Source: Barnesiella propionica
GTDB lineage: Bacteria > Bacteroidota > Bacteroidia > Bacteroidales > Barnesiellaceae
Direction: 5' to 3'
Assembly: GCF_025567045.1 (NCBI RefSeq)
Contig: NZ_JAOQJK010000012.1
Span: 1 to 64,000, forward strand
Length of the DNA: 64,000 nt
Below, in pieces: positions 35,486 to 44,767 of the stretch. The notes below the pieces were generated by a model. The model did not search any database and was not told the origin of the DNA. It saw only the letters and a list, made by a program, of their open reading frames with translations. Position 1 is the first letter of the stretch. Every line of letters begins with the position of its first letter. The translations under genes and the position numbers were made by a program.

Positions 35486-36613
35486 ATGGCCGGAATTTAT
35501 ATTCATATTCCTTTTTGTAAATGTCGTTGTCTATATTGTGATTTTTATTCCAATACGGATATGTCGCTGCGTTCGGACTATCTGGATGCTTTGCTCGGAG
35601 AGTTGTCGTTGCGTTTTTCCGAGCTAAGAGGGGAACCGGTAGAAACACTCTATATCGGAGGTGGAACTCCTTCCCAGTTATCGGTTTCCGAGCTGCAGTT
35701 TCTTTTTGATGGAGTTGCCCGGTATTTCGATATAGATGCCTGTCGGGAAGTAACGCTGGAAGCCAATCCGGACGACCTTTCGCCCGAATATATTTTTGCT
35801 CTTCGCGAGCTGCCGGTAAACCGGATAAGTATGGGTGTTCAAAGTTTTGATGACCAGGAACTTAAGTTTCTGAACCGGCGTCATTCCGCAAAGCAGGCCG
35901 TCGAGGCTGTCGGAAATTGCCGGAAAGCCGGGCTGGAAAATATAAGTATCGATCTTATTTACGGTTTGCCCGGACAGACTGCCGGGCGTTGGGAAAACCA
36001 TTTGGATCGAGCTATAAGTCTCGGTGTTCCTCATATTTCGGCATATAATCTTATTTACGAAGAAGGTACTTCTCTTTTTCGGATGCGGGAAAAGGGATTG
36101 TTGCAGGAATGCGACGAAGATACGTGCATACGGCTTTTCGAATCTCTAATGGATAAACTCGCTTTGGCAGGCTATGAACATTACGAGATATCCAACTTTT
36201 GTTTACCTGGTAAAGAAGCGGTACATAATACCTCTTATTGGAAACAGGTCCCTTATCTGGGATTGGGAGCTTCGGCCCATAGTTATGACGGAGATTTCAG
36301 GCGTTTTAATAAAGACGACATACATTATTATATCGACCGGATAAAAGAAGGAAAGGTCGCCTATGAAGAAGAGTCCGAAGACTTGTATAGCCGTTATAAC
36401 GAAATGGTATTGACATCTTTGCGTACAAAATGGGGTATGAATACCGGGAAACTGGAACGTTTGTATGGTAAAGAATTACATGATTATTGTCTGCAACAAG
36501 CCTATCCTCATATTCGTAGCGGCAAAATGTCTTATGAGTGCGGTATCCTGCGTATTACTCGTTCAGGATTATTCGTGTCCGATGATATTATGAGCGATCT
36601 GTTTTATGTCTGA
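35486..36613 (+). CDS. hemW: HemW-like radical SAM heme chaperone
   Basis: A 375-residue radical SAM protein. The start MAGIYIHIPFCKCRCLYCDF carries the CX3CX2C iron-sulfur site, followed by YIGGGTPSQLS, NPDDLSPEY, NRISMGVQSFDD and IDLIYGLPGQT, the HemN/HemW family pattern, and a C-terminal HemN_C-like domain. HemW binds heme and hands it to respiratory enzymes rather than oxidising coproporphyrinogen. In-frame alternative starts further upstream overlap the -7 box and are excluded. Convergent with the DUF2490 gene. Confidence 0.92.
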   Translation: MAGIYIHIPFCKCRCLYCDFYSNTDMSLRSDYLDALLGELSLRFSELRGEPVETLYIGGGTPSQLSVSELQFLFDGVARYFDIDACREVTLEANPDDLSPEYIFALRELPVNRISMGVQSFDDQELKFLNRRHSAKQAVEAVGNCRKAGLENISIDLIYGLPGQTAGRWENHLDRAISLGVPHISAYNLIYEEGTSLFRMREKGLLQECDEDTCIRLFESLMDKLALAGYEHYEISNFCLPGKEAVHNTSYWKQVPYLGLGASAHSYDGDFRRFNKDDIHYYIDRIKEGKVAYEEESEDLYSRYNEMVLTSLRTKWGMNTGKLERLYGKELHDYCLQQAYPHIRSGKMSYECGILRITRSGLFVSDDIMSDLFYV

Positions 36614-36638
36614 TTGTTCTTTTTTGTCATGCACTAAT

Positions 36639-37307
36639 TTACAGCTTTATTTTGTAGGAGAAACTTATCATTGTATTCAGTTGCCGGGGCGAAGTCGTAA
36701 TGAGTTGTTCTTCCCTTATTTTAATCTCTGCCGAATTATGTTTATCTATCCGGTATTCCACCCCGGCATCGTACCATACCCGTTCGAGCTTTCCCTGTTT
36801 CGTCCCGTTACATAACAAGAACAAGTCGGCATAAAGAAAAGGTTTCCAGGGAGAGTCTTTCGATATAATGTAACTCAATTTTATTCGGTTTCTCCATTTA
36901 TTATTAGGCTCCGATACTCCCCGGGTATATGTCGATTCGAAGCGGGATGCCCAGGATATATCTATGCGCTTGGCCGATTGTAGGGCTGTAAATCCTAATT
37001 GATAACGATTCCGGTTCTTATAAGAACCGTCTGCAGTTCTTTGGTTCATGTAATAATATAAGGCGTTCAGTTTCAGGTGGGATTTCCATACGGCATAATC
37101 GATGGCTACGATTGGCATATAGCGTTCATATTTCCCGAAATTAGAGTTTGTCCAGATATTTTGTTGTATATGAGCACCGAAACGTGGAGTGACTTGTTTG
37201 CTAATCGTAAAATTAAACATATTTCCAAAATCGTATTTTTCGGCCTTCAATGATATAGAACAATAAATAAGAAGAAGCAGTGGGAGAAATTTAAGATAAT
37301 GTGACAT
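36639..37307 (-). CDS. DUF2490 family outer-membrane beta protein
   Basis: An exported 222-residue protein with signal peptide MSHYLKFLPLLLLIYCSISLKA, then alternating beta strands with many aromatic residues (HIQQNIWTNSNFGKYERYMP, RYQLGFTALQSAKRIDISW, FLYADLFLLCNG, NTMISFSYKIKL) and a C-terminal strand typical of a small outer-membrane barrel. DUF2490 proteins have no assigned function. The ATG at 37307 gives a standard signal peptide; one at 37322 would overlap the rlmH stop. Confidence 0.82.
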   Translation of the reverse strand: MSHYLKFLPLLLLIYCSISLKAEKYDFGNMFNFTISKQVTPRFGAHIQQNIWTNSNFGKYERYMPIVAIDYAVWKSHLKLNALYYYMNQRTADGSYKNRNRYQLGFTALQSAKRIDISWASRFESTYTRGVSEPNNKWRNRIKLSYIISKDSPWKPFLYADLFLLCNGTKQGKLERVWYDAGVEYRIDKHNSAEIKIREEQLITTSPRQLNTMISFSYKIKL

Positions 37308-37314
37308 AATTATA

Positions 37315-37788
37315 TTATTCATGATGATAGGGCTCGTTATTCAATATGGTCATGGCACGGTATAGTTGTTCGGTGAAAATGACACGTATCATCTGGTGTG
37401 AAAAAGTCATTCTGGATAGGGATATCTTTTCTTGTGCTATATCGTAAATGCGCTGTGAAAATCCGTAAGGTCCTCCTACCACGAAAACCAGTCGTTTAGG
37501 AACCGTGTGCATTTTACGTTCGAGATACCGGGAGAAACTTACCGATGTAAATTCTTTTCCTTTTTCGTCCAGCAGAACAATATAGTCTCCCGGTTGAAAA
37601 CTCTTTAATAAAAGATCCGCTTCCCGCTCTTTTTGCTGATCGAAATTGAGGTTTCTGGCATTCTTTAATTCCGGGATAACTTCGTTTTCAAAAGGTATAT
37701 AATGCCGTAACCGGTTTGTATATTCCTGTATTGCTGCGACAGAATATGCATCTGTAGTCTTGCCGATCACTAAAAAGACAATTTTCAT
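37315..37788 (-). CDS. rlmH: 23S rRNA (pseudouridine1915-N3)-methyltransferase RlmH
   Basis: A SPOUT-class methyltransferase of 157 residues, the family's normal length. It starts MKIVFLVIGKT and has the trefoil-knot SAM site FVVGGPYGFSQ and the C-terminal YRAMTILNNEPYHHE that is near-invariant in RlmH. It methylates Psi1915 in helix 69 of 23S rRNA. It overlaps or abuts the DUF2490 gene, so the two are probably cotranscribed. Confidence 0.96.
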   Translation of the reverse strand: MKIVFLVIGKTTDAYSVAAIQEYTNRLRHYIPFENEVIPELKNARNLNFDQQKEREADLLLKSFQPGDYIVLLDEKGKEFTSVSFSRYLERKMHTVPKRLVFVVGGPYGFSQRIYDIAQEKISLSRMTFSHQMIRVIFTEQLYRAMTILNNEPYHHE

Positions 37789-37817
37789 AACAGGTTGTAT
37801 TTATGGGGCATTTTTCC

Positions 37818-37825
37818 TAATTTTG
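37818..37825 (+). promoter_or_regulatory. Possible -7 box for nadC
   Basis: TAATTTTG matches TAnnTTTG, about 110 bases before the nadC start. No clear -33 element was identified. Confidence 0.45.
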
Positions 37826-37935
37826 CAACCGGAAAAATAAATCCTTCACTCCTCTTTTTTCGAGCCGTAAAGGTAGCAATAACTCCTGTTAGAAAAAAAT
37901 GTATTAAATATTAATCCTGCAAAAGAATTTAAAGT

Positions 37936-38784
37936 ATGAAAAGTTCCGAAGAGTTGGTAGATGACCTGATAAAACTGGCTTTTGCCGAAGATATAGGAGA
38001 CGGTGATCATACGACCTTGTGTTGTATCCCTTCCGATGAAATGGGAAAATCCAAGTTACTGGTAAAAGAACCGGGTGTATTGGCCGGAGTAGAAGTGGCT
38101 AAAAAGATATTTCGTGATTTCGATCCTGAATTGAAAATGACCGTATATATTCAGGACGGAACGGAAGTAATGCCCGGTGATGTAGCTTTTGTTGTAGAGG
38201 GGCGTGTACAGTCTTTGTTGCAGACGGAGCGTCTTATGTTAAATGTAATGCAGCGAATGAGCGGAATAGCTACGGTTACCCGTAAATATGTGAAATTGCT
38301 GGATGGGCTGCATACCCGTGTGCTGGATACCCGTAAGACGACACCCGGTTTGCGCATGCTGGAGAAAGAAGCTGTAAAGATAGGAGGGGGAGTAAATCAC
38401 CGTATAGGTCTTTTCGATATGATATTGCTGAAAGATAATCATGTCGATTTTGTCGGTGGGATAGAACAGGCAATAACCCGGGCCAGACAGTATCTGAAAG
38501 AAAGAGGTAAAGATTTGAAAATTGAGATTGAAGTGCGTAATCTTGACGAATTGAAAGAAGTTATGAGAGTAGGAGGGGTAGACCGTATTATGTTGGATAA
38601 TTTTACTCCGGAACTTACGCGTGAAGCGGTGAAACTCATTGACGGGAAATATGAAACCGAATCATCCGGTGGTATAACTATAGATACTTTGCGTATGTAT
38701 GCCGAGTGCGGTGTGGATTTTATCTCTGTCGGAGCACTCACACATTCGGTAAAAGGACTGGATATGAGCTTTAAAGCTTGTTGA
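37936..38784 (+). CDS. nadC: Nicotinate-nucleotide pyrophosphorylase (carboxylating)
   Basis: Quinolinate phosphoribosyltransferase, which turns quinolinate and PRPP into nicotinate mononucleotide in de novo NAD synthesis. At 282 residues it has normal length. Motifs: EDIGDGDHTT, LNVMQRMSGIATVTRKYV, VLDTRKTTPGLRMLEKEAV (active-site Arg/Lys), LKDNHVDF, EIEVRNLDE, IMLDNFTPE and ESSGGITIDT. All intact. Monocistronic, ended by an 18-bp hairpin. Confidence 0.96.
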   Translation: MKSSEELVDDLIKLAFAEDIGDGDHTTLCCIPSDEMGKSKLLVKEPGVLAGVEVAKKIFRDFDPELKMTVYIQDGTEVMPGDVAFVVEGRVQSLLQTERLMLNVMQRMSGIATVTRKYVKLLDGLHTRVLDTRKTTPGLRMLEKEAVKIGGGVNHRIGLFDMILLKDNHVDFVGGIEQAITRARQYLKERGKDLKIEIEVRNLDELKEVMRVGGVDRIMLDNFTPELTREAVKLIDGKYETESSGGITIDTLRMYAECGVDFISVGALTHSVKGLDMSFKAC

Positions 38785-38818
38785 TTCAAGCTAAAGCAAT
38801 CTTTCGCACAGGTGAAAG

Positions 38819-38853
38819 TTATCCGGGTGATTAGCTATTGTGTTTCCGGATAA
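38819..38853. other. Short hairpin downstream of nadC
   Basis: TTATCCGG (38819-38826) pairs with CCGGATAA (38846-38853) around a 19-base loop. There is no T-run; it may be a 3'-end stabilising element. Confidence 0.3.
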
Positions 38854-38915
38854 TTATGAGACAGTGTAGTCCCGGAATAGCTTTGTGGTATGATTGGAAT
38901 AAATAAATGTATGTT

Positions 38916-38954
38916 ACAAAACGAGGGCTTTTTAGAAAAAAGCCCTCGTTTTGT
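38916..38954 (+). terminator. Bidirectional terminator, nadC / lipoprotein gene
   Basis: A perfect 18-bp stem (38916-38933 with 38937-38954) and three-base loop AGA, with T-rich and A-rich stem ends that serve both strands. Confidence 0.92.
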
Positions 38955-38959
38955 GTAAT

Positions 38960-39403
38960 TTACCAAGTCATTACTATGCGGAATAAAAGGTCGGGAGGCC
39001 GGACATTTACCATAAAGTCACTGTACATGACATTAAAGGTAATGTATCCGGGCTCTATATCGAAGCTATAAACTTCCACCCATTTGTTCCCGTATGTATC
39101 TTCCTGAGGATAGACGAAAGGCATAGTCGTTTGTATTTCACGTCCATCTATAATATCTACTTTATAGCCGTTGACATTTCCCGATTGATAGATGAATTCG
39201 GTAAGTTCTCTGAACGGAAATGAGTAGGTGTAGAACGAATTATTTCCGTTTCCGTCGCTTACCAGTTTCCAGTCTCTGGATTTGATCTCGAAAGTTTTGA
39301 CACCCCAGTTCGTTCCTTCGCCGGGTGCACCCGGAGGACCCATCGGCCCTTCGCATGAAATAAAGACGAGGGCCAGCAGTAATGTAAACAGCAAATTTTT
39401 CAT
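38960..39403 (-). CDS. Lipoprotein with a short collagen-like tract
   Basis: A 147-residue lipoprotein (MKNLLFTLLLALVFISC, lipobox Cys17). Directly after the lipid anchor comes GPMGPPGAPGEG, three to four Gly-X-Y triplets, then a small beta-rich domain (VKTFEIKSRDWKLVSDGNG, FVYPQEDTYGNKWVEVYSF) ending FRIVMTW. The proline/glycine tract may be a rigid spacer; at this length it cannot form a stable collagen triple helix by itself. Such lipoproteins recur in Bacteroidales, with no known role. Confidence 0.8.
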   Translation of the reverse strand: MKNLLFTLLLALVFISCEGPMGPPGAPGEGTNWGVKTFEIKSRDWKLVSDGNGNNSFYTYSFPFRELTEFIYQSGNVNGYKVDIIDGREIQTTMPFVYPQEDTYGNKWVEVYSFDIEPGYITFNVMYSDFMVNVRPPDLLFRIVMTW

Positions 39404-39469
39404 GTTAGTTATATATTAGTTATAACAAAAAAATAAGATTAATGGGGATTAAAGAATATACTTTTTTGA

Positions 39470-40111
39470 TTATTTAATCTTGATCATGTCTTGGAATGTA
39501 AAGTTCTCAAAATCCGGAATAACGGCGACCGATTTGCCAGTGAGTTGTTCTGCCGAATTTGTCGTCGATAAAGCGATAACTTTCATGTGGGCCGCATTTC
39601 CTGCTGCTATACCGGCGAAGGAGTCTTCGAAAACATAACAGTTGCGAATGTCAGTATTCAGTAGGTGCGCTGCCAGAAGATAAGATTCTGGATCGGGTTT
39701 TGATTTGGTAATTCGGTCGGCCGTGACGATGGTATCGAATAATTCTTTAAAATGGGGATGTTGATGATATAGGTTCGCCATTTTTGCATCGTTCGAACTG
39801 GTAACAACGGCTACTTTTGCTTCATTCTCTCTGACGCCAGTAATAAATTCGATTGCCCCCGGAATAAAGGGGAATGTCATTTCCTGTTCGAACTTATATA
39901 ATTCTTCGGTTATTTCCGCTCTTAATTTTTCCTGTCCCGGGAAGTAGCGTTCATATATTTGTACCAGGGTATTCCCTTTGATAGCCCGGCTGAAATCTGG
40001 TTGTTCGGGTAAATGTTCATTACCTATCTTTTCCCAGAATTTCGTATACTGGGGTTCTGTATCTACAATGACTCCGTCGAGATCAAAAAGGGCTGCGATA
40101 GTCTTACACAT
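39470..40111 (-). CDS. HAD-family phosphatase / phosphoglucomutase-like
   Basis: A cytoplasmic hydrolase of 213 residues. It has motif I FDLDGVIVDTEPQ with both catalytic Asp, motif II VTSSN, motif III Lys in ITKSKPDPESY, and motif IV VFEDSFAGIAAG. The helical cap after motif I is of the beta-phosphoglucomutase/sugar phosphatase type (subclass I). The substrate is a small phosphate ester that cannot be named. Divergent from the MATE gene, with a shared 106-base intergenic region. Confidence 0.9.
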   Translation of the reverse strand: MCKTIAALFDLDGVIVDTEPQYTKFWEKIGNEHLPEQPDFSRAIKGNTLVQIYERYFPGQEKLRAEITEELYKFEQEMTFPFIPGAIEFITGVRENEAKVAVVTSSNDAKMANLYHQHPHFKELFDTIVTADRITKSKPDPESYLLAAHLLNTDIRNCYVFEDSFAGIAAGNAAHMKVIALSTTNSAEQLTGKSVAVIPDFENFTFQDMIKIK

Positions 40112-40180
40112 CTTTTTATACCTTTAATTTGTTTAACTATGCAAAGTAAATAATTCATGGTATACCAAGCAAATAATCCT

Positions 40181-40188
40181 TACCTTTG
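40181..40188 (+). promoter_or_regulatory. -7 box for MATE transporter
   Basis: TACCTTTG matches TAnnTTTG, 30 bases before the ATG at 40218. Confidence 0.6.
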
Positions 40189-40217
40189 CCAACGATAATA
40201 ATTGTGAAATTAGATAT

Positions 40218-41585
40218 ATGTCAGACACGAATTCCCCTCTTATATTAGGTACAAAGCCTATAGGAAAGTTACTTTTGCAGTATTCTATTCCGGCGATTAT
40301 CGCCATGACCGTAACGTCTCTTTATAATATAATTGACAGTATTTTCATTGGACATGGTGTAGGTCCGCTGGGCATAACAGGACTGGCTGTTACTTTTCCC
40401 TTGATGAATCTGGTTATCGCATTTTGCACGCTGGTCGCTATCGGAGGAGCTACTATCAGCTCTATTTATCTCGGACAAAAAGACTTTGTACGGGCTACCG
40501 AAGTTTTAGAAAATGTACTTATTTTATGTATTATAACTGCTTTTTGTTTCGGGGGGCTTACCCTGCTGTTTCTTGACCCTATCCTTATATTTTTCGGAGC
40601 CAGCCGGGAGACTTTGCCTTATGCACATGATTTTATGGAAGTCATTCTTATAGGTTCTCCCATATCCTATGTATTTATCGGTCTCAATAATATAATGCGC
40701 GCTACGGGATATCCCCGTAAAGCTATGCTTTCGTCCCTGCTTACCGTAGGAGCTAATATTATTCTCGCACCCATTTTTATTTTTCATTTTGATTGGGGTA
40801 TCAAGGGAGCAGCTTTTGCAACTGTCTGTTCTCAATCCCTGGCAATGCTATGGGTAATACATCATTTCAGGAATAAAGGGAGTTTTATACATTTCGATAA
40901 GACCTACCGTAAATTAAAAAAAAGGATAGTACTGAGCATTTTTTCTATCGGTATGTCGCCTTTTCTGATGAATGCCTGTGCTTGTGCCGTTGTTATAATT
41001 ATTAATAACGCACTCCGCAGTTATGGTGGCGACCTGGCTATCGGAGCTTATGGTATCGTGAACCGGATGTTGACTCTCTTTGTCATGATCGTGATAGGAG
41101 TAACCCAGGGTATGCAGCCGATTATAGGGTATAATTATGGGGCCCGGCAGTTTGACAGAGTGCGCAAGACATTAAAATACGGGATCATTGCCGGTGTTAC
41201 GATCACGACATTCGGATTTGTTGTCAGTGAGTTATTCCCTCATATGATCGTTGCAATGTTTACTACCAGTAATGAGCTCACTGAATTGGCAACGACCGGA
41301 CTAAGGATCGCCTGTCTGATGTTCCCGTTCGTAGGATGCCAGATCGTTATTTCCAATTTTTTCCAGTCGATAGGTCATGCCAAGGTTTCTATCTTTTTAT
41401 CTTTGTCACGTCAATTGCTGTTCCTTATTCCTTGTTTAATATTGTTGCCCCGTTATTGGGGAACCGAAGGCGTATGGGCCAGTATGCCGATGTCCGATTT
41501 TGTCGCTTTTGTTGTAGCTATAGTTGCATTGGGTGTTCATTTTAAGAAAGTACGTAAACAAAGTTTACCTGTAGTTACCGATTAA
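40218..41585 (+). CDS. MATE family efflux transporter
   Basis: A 12-helix drug/metabolite:cation antiporter of 455 residues. The N-half has QYSIPAIIAMTVTSLYNIIDSIFIGHG and the C-half repeats the fold with LSIFSIGMSPFLMNACACAV and QGMQPIIGYNYGARQFDRV, a clear MATE/DinF signature. Substrates are unknown; family members export cationic drugs, bile-related compounds or lipids. Not evidently in an operon. A second, different MATE gene lies at 46806. Confidence 0.93.
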   Translation: MSDTNSPLILGTKPIGKLLLQYSIPAIIAMTVTSLYNIIDSIFIGHGVGPLGITGLAVTFPLMNLVIAFCTLVAIGGATISSIYLGQKDFVRATEVLENVLILCIITAFCFGGLTLLFLDPILIFFGASRETLPYAHDFMEVILIGSPISYVFIGLNNIMRATGYPRKAMLSSLLTVGANIILAPIFIFHFDWGIKGAAFATVCSQSLAMLWVIHHFRNKGSFIHFDKTYRKLKKRIVLSIFSIGMSPFLMNACACAVVIIINNALRSYGGDLAIGAYGIVNRMLTLFVMIVIGVTQGMQPIIGYNYGARQFDRVRKTLKYGIIAGVTITTFGFVVSELFPHMIVAMFTTSNELTELATTGLRIACLMFPFVGCQIVISNFFQSIGHAKVSIFLSLSRQLLFLIPCLILLPRYWGTEGVWASMPMSDFVAFVVAIVALGVHFKKVRKQSLPVVTD

Positions 41586-41625
41586 ATAATGTGATAAAAT
41601 ATAGAATCTTTTAATAATTTATCAG

Positions 41626-41633
41626 TACATTTG
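41626..41633 (+). promoter_or_regulatory. -7 box for mgsA
   Basis: TACATTTG matches TAnnTTTG and stands 23 bases before the ATG. Confidence 0.55.
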
Positions 41634-41656
41634 TATGTATATAAAATGCTTGAATT

Positions 41657-42100
41657 ATGAAAAAGAGATTAACTATCGCCTTGGTTGCACATGATAACCG
41701 TAAGGCCGATATGGTAGAGTGGGTAACATATAATGCGGAATTGCTGTCGAAACATCATATGGTATGCACTGGTACTACGGGAAGTTTGGTTCGTAAAGCA
41801 TTCGAGGAGAAAGGAATTGAAGCTGAAATTACTTGTATGAATTCGGGACCTCTCGGGGGAGATGCGGAAATTGCCGCAATGGTGGTACGACATGAGATAG
41901 ACCTGGCTATTTTCCTGATAGATGATTTAAATGCTCAGCCTCATGAAGCTGATATACAAATGTTGCTGCGCCAGTGCCGCGTGCATAATGTGCCTATCGC
42001 TTGTAACCGTTATAGTGCCGATCTTATGATTACCAGTACTTTGTGGGATAATGAAGATTATGTTCCCACTGAACCCAAATACATTTATTTTAAACGGTAA
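41657..42100 (+). CDS. mgsA: Methylglyoxal synthase
   Basis: Converts dihydroxyacetone phosphate to methylglyoxal and phosphate, a bypass used when sugar phosphates build up. 147 residues, as usual. Motifs: VAHDNRKADMVEW, the phosphate loop TGTTGS, SGPLGGDAEIAAM with the catalytic Asp, and FLIDDLNAQPHEADI with the Asp and His of the active site. Intact. Monocistronic. Confidence 0.95.
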   Translation: MKKRLTIALVAHDNRKADMVEWVTYNAELLSKHHMVCTGTTGSLVRKAFEEKGIEAEITCMNSGPLGGDAEIAAMVVRHEIDLAIFLIDDLNAQPHEADIQMLLRQCRVHNVPIACNRYSADLMITSTLWDNEDYVPTEPKYIYFKR

Positions 42101-42186
42101 TTCTGCAGATAGGAATGATAATTGTTTATAGTTTTGATTATTAGGTTTATACGTTTTTTTGTATGACCGTTTATAATTTGCAAGAT

Positions 42187-42228
42187 CGTCGTTATCTGTT
42201 TCAGAAGAAACAAATAATGACGTTTTTT
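42187..42228 (+). terminator. Terminator after mgsA
   Basis: CGTCGTTAT pairs with ATAATGACG (42187-42195 and 42214-42222), with inner GTTTC/GAAAC pairing and a six-T tail. It lies between convergent mgsA and the GH3 gene. Confidence 0.85.
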
Positions 42229-42240
42229 ATCTTGTCCGGT

Positions 42241-44511
42241 CTATTTTACTTTCCTGTATCGATGTGTACGTTCATCATTAATAATACCGTGCCAGTTGAG
42301 TCCAAAAGCAAAATCATATGAATTTCCATCCGTATCGGTATAACAACGGATATCGAGCGGAGTATCTTCATTATGCTCTTCCACGGCGCGCATATCAGCC
42401 GGCATTTGGGCGGGAAGCAACCCCGACGGCTCATATTTACCCGAGATTATGTCCATAATGGCCTGTACTTGTACATCGAAACCTATAAGTATAGCATCGG
42501 CCAGCGGTTCTACTTCTTGCATGACCATAGGATTTGACATTGATATTACCAGAATAATGGGTTTATTTCCTATATTCCTGCGGGTTTCTTCGAGCATATG
42601 CAGATCACAGAGATTGATCGTCCGGGAGGTTTTGCCACGATATGACCTGTTGGTGAAAGATTCGAACGGATCACCTCCGGCGATACTTTTCTCTCGCGCA
42701 TATTCAGCCGTGTAATCGTTATATTGCAAACTAATAGGAATATACCCGTTTCCACCTTTTTTTATATCTTCTTTGTCATAGCCCATAAGAAAACTGTGGG
42801 GTGACTCTATGAATACTATGGCAAAATCCGCATCATTGATATCGGCTGCTTTATCGAAATATTTTTCCAGAACTGAATCAGGAACCGGATCATAAATTCT
42901 TTCCGGTTGCTCTTCCCTCCAAAAGCTGGGTCCTGAAGGAGATATTCTTTGCGGTATATATACTTTTTTTCTCGTGTTTACGGGTAGTAACGAATGGTGG
43001 TTCTTAAGCATGACTATGCTTTTTACTTGTTGTTCATAGCCTGTTTCCATGAATTCGGGACATCCTACGGTTTGTATAGTGTGATCAACGTCTACGTAGG
43101 GATTTTCGAATAATCCTGTACGGAATATGTTCAGTAGTAAACGATAAGCGGAATCCTCGAACCTTTTTCTCATCCAATCTTCTCCGTGTTCTTTAACTCC
43201 CATGTTATAAGCTTCTATGACCGGTTCTTTCACGTTATTGCCTCCGAACTGGTCGACTCCGGCCATAAGAGCTTTGTAATGTCTTTCAGCTTCCGATATC
43301 GTTTCTACTCCCCACGGTTTGCCCGAATGGACTCCAGGATGTTCTTCGTCATGAGTTATCATCCAGTCCGTGCATACGACACCGTTGTAATTTGCATCGC
43401 CTCGAAGCTGGTCGGTGATAAGAGTTTTGTTGAAACCGTTGCCTACGTTTTCTTCGGTCTGGTTATAAGAGATGGTGTAATATGGCATTATTGCCGAGGC
43501 CATACGCGTCTTTCCGTTCAAGTTAAAAGCTCCTTCTATAAAAGGTTGTTTATGAAGTTCGAAGTTGCGGCCCGGATATACGGCAAATTTACCGTTACCA
43601 TAATGAGCGTCACGTCCGCTTTCTCCGGTACCTCCCCCCGGCCAGTGTTTAACCATGGCATTTACACTTTTATAACCCCAGCCGTTTGCGATTTCGTCAT
43701 TTCCTTCCGATGTTTGGAAACCATCGCAGTAAGCCCGGGTCATGTCCGTTGCCAGTAATGGTTCGGAGCCAAATGTACTGCTGTAACGATACCATCTGGG
43801 ATCTGTTCCCAAGTCGGCCTGAGGTGATAATGCTGTTGCCAGCCCCAAGGCTCTGTACTCAGTGGAGGCTATGTGACCGAATTTAAGGATAATATCGGGA
43901 TCGAATGTGGCCGCCAGTCCTAGCATGCTGCTCCACATGGATATTTTTCCACCGCTACCGGCACTGAATTCTGCATCTGCAATGGCAGAGTGTCGTGGAT
44001 CTGAAGAGTTATTGGCGGGAATGCCATGCGTTCTTCCTTCTATTAAAGCTTGTACTTTGTTATTCCAGCGTGCTGCTGTTTCCGGGCTTTCGATTTTTGA
44101 GACTAATATATGCCTTAGATTATCTTCTATCAGGAATTTTTTCTGTGCATCGCTTAAGTCGTAAGCTTTTGCATCGCTTTCTTCAAAAGGTTTGCCTCCG
44201 TATGTATCGTCCGGCATAGGGAGTTTGTTTTGAATACTATATAACATAAGTCCGGCAATTTCGTCTATAGTAAGTTTCGAAGCGAGATCGCGGGCCCGTT
44301 CTTCCATGGATAATCTCCAGTCTTCGTACGGTTCGAGTTTTCCTGACCCGTTGAAATCTTTGAATATTTTTCCGTCTACCTCGATTATTTTGATACCGGA
44401 ATCAGGAGAATAACCTAATGTGGGACCTTCATTTTGATGTATCAGGTTATATCCGTCTTTTACTTCTTCTTTGAATTCTGAGAGAAGCTTGTTTTTGCTA
44501 TTCTCATTCAT
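42241..44511 (-). CDS. Glycoside hydrolase family 3 protein
   Basis: A 756-residue beta-glycosidase-type enzyme. After an 85-residue lead come the GH3 barrel motifs: TIDEIAGLMLYSIQ, HSAIADAEFSAG, FDPDIILKFGHIASTEYRALG, VKHWPGGGTGESGRDAHYG (the KHF/Y-G-G substrate loop) and VVCTDWMITHDE with the nucleophile Asp. The C-terminal alpha/beta-sandwich has VKSIVMLKNHHSLLPV. No signal peptide is visible, so it should act in the cytoplasm on imported oligosaccharides or glycosides. No SusC/D or regulator is next to it, which leaves the substrate open. Confidence 0.9.
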   Translation of the reverse strand: MNENSKNKLLSEFKEEVKDGYNLIHQNEGPTLGYSPDSGIKIIEVDGKIFKDFNGSGKLEPYEDWRLSMEERARDLASKLTIDEIAGLMLYSIQNKLPMPDDTYGGKPFEESDAKAYDLSDAQKKFLIEDNLRHILVSKIESPETAARWNNKVQALIEGRTHGIPANNSSDPRHSAIADAEFSAGSGGKISMWSSMLGLAATFDPDIILKFGHIASTEYRALGLATALSPQADLGTDPRWYRYSSTFGSEPLLATDMTRAYCDGFQTSEGNDEIANGWGYKSVNAMVKHWPGGGTGESGRDAHYGNGKFAVYPGRNFELHKQPFIEGAFNLNGKTRMASAIMPYYTISYNQTEENVGNGFNKTLITDQLRGDANYNGVVCTDWMITHDEEHPGVHSGKPWGVETISEAERHYKALMAGVDQFGGNNVKEPVIEAYNMGVKEHGEDWMRKRFEDSAYRLLLNIFRTGLFENPYVDVDHTIQTVGCPEFMETGYEQQVKSIVMLKNHHSLLPVNTRKKVYIPQRISPSGPSFWREEQPERIYDPVPDSVLEKYFDKAADINDADFAIVFIESPHSFLMGYDKEDIKKGGNGYIPISLQYNDYTAEYAREKSIAGGDPFESFTNRSYRGKTSRTINLCDLHMLEETRRNIGNKPIILVISMSNPMVMQEVEPLADAILIGFDVQVQAIMDIISGKYEPSGLLPAQMPADMRAVEEHNEDTPLDIRCYTDTDGNSYDFAFGLNWHGIINDERTHRYRKVK

Positions 44512-44701
44512 AGTGTTATTTAGATTTAATAGCGTGTTTTATTATCTATAGTATTATAATGCGTTTTACGTTACAAAAATATTCGTTATTATTTTTATAT
44601 AAAATAGGAAAGGAAGGTATATTGTTGAATATTATATATTTTTATTGAAGGTTTTATTTTACTTGTGGGAATAGGTTCCCGATAGATTTTACTTATCAAC
44701 G

Positions 44702-44742
44702 AAGCCAAAGGAAAAATCTAATTCAGATTTTTCCTTTGGCTT
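44702..44742 (-). terminator. Terminator after ABC-F gene
   Basis: A perfect 18-bp stem (44702-44719 with 44725-44742) and five-base loop, 26 bases past the ABC-F stop. The T-run is inside the stem rather than after it. Confidence 0.75.
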
Positions 44743-44767
44743 GATAAAAAAGGGGAGAGATTAAATT

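Noticed and set aside
43186..43758. A 190-codon plus frame inside the GH3 gene
   Set aside because: Shadow frame; the minus strand encodes conserved GH3 motifs.
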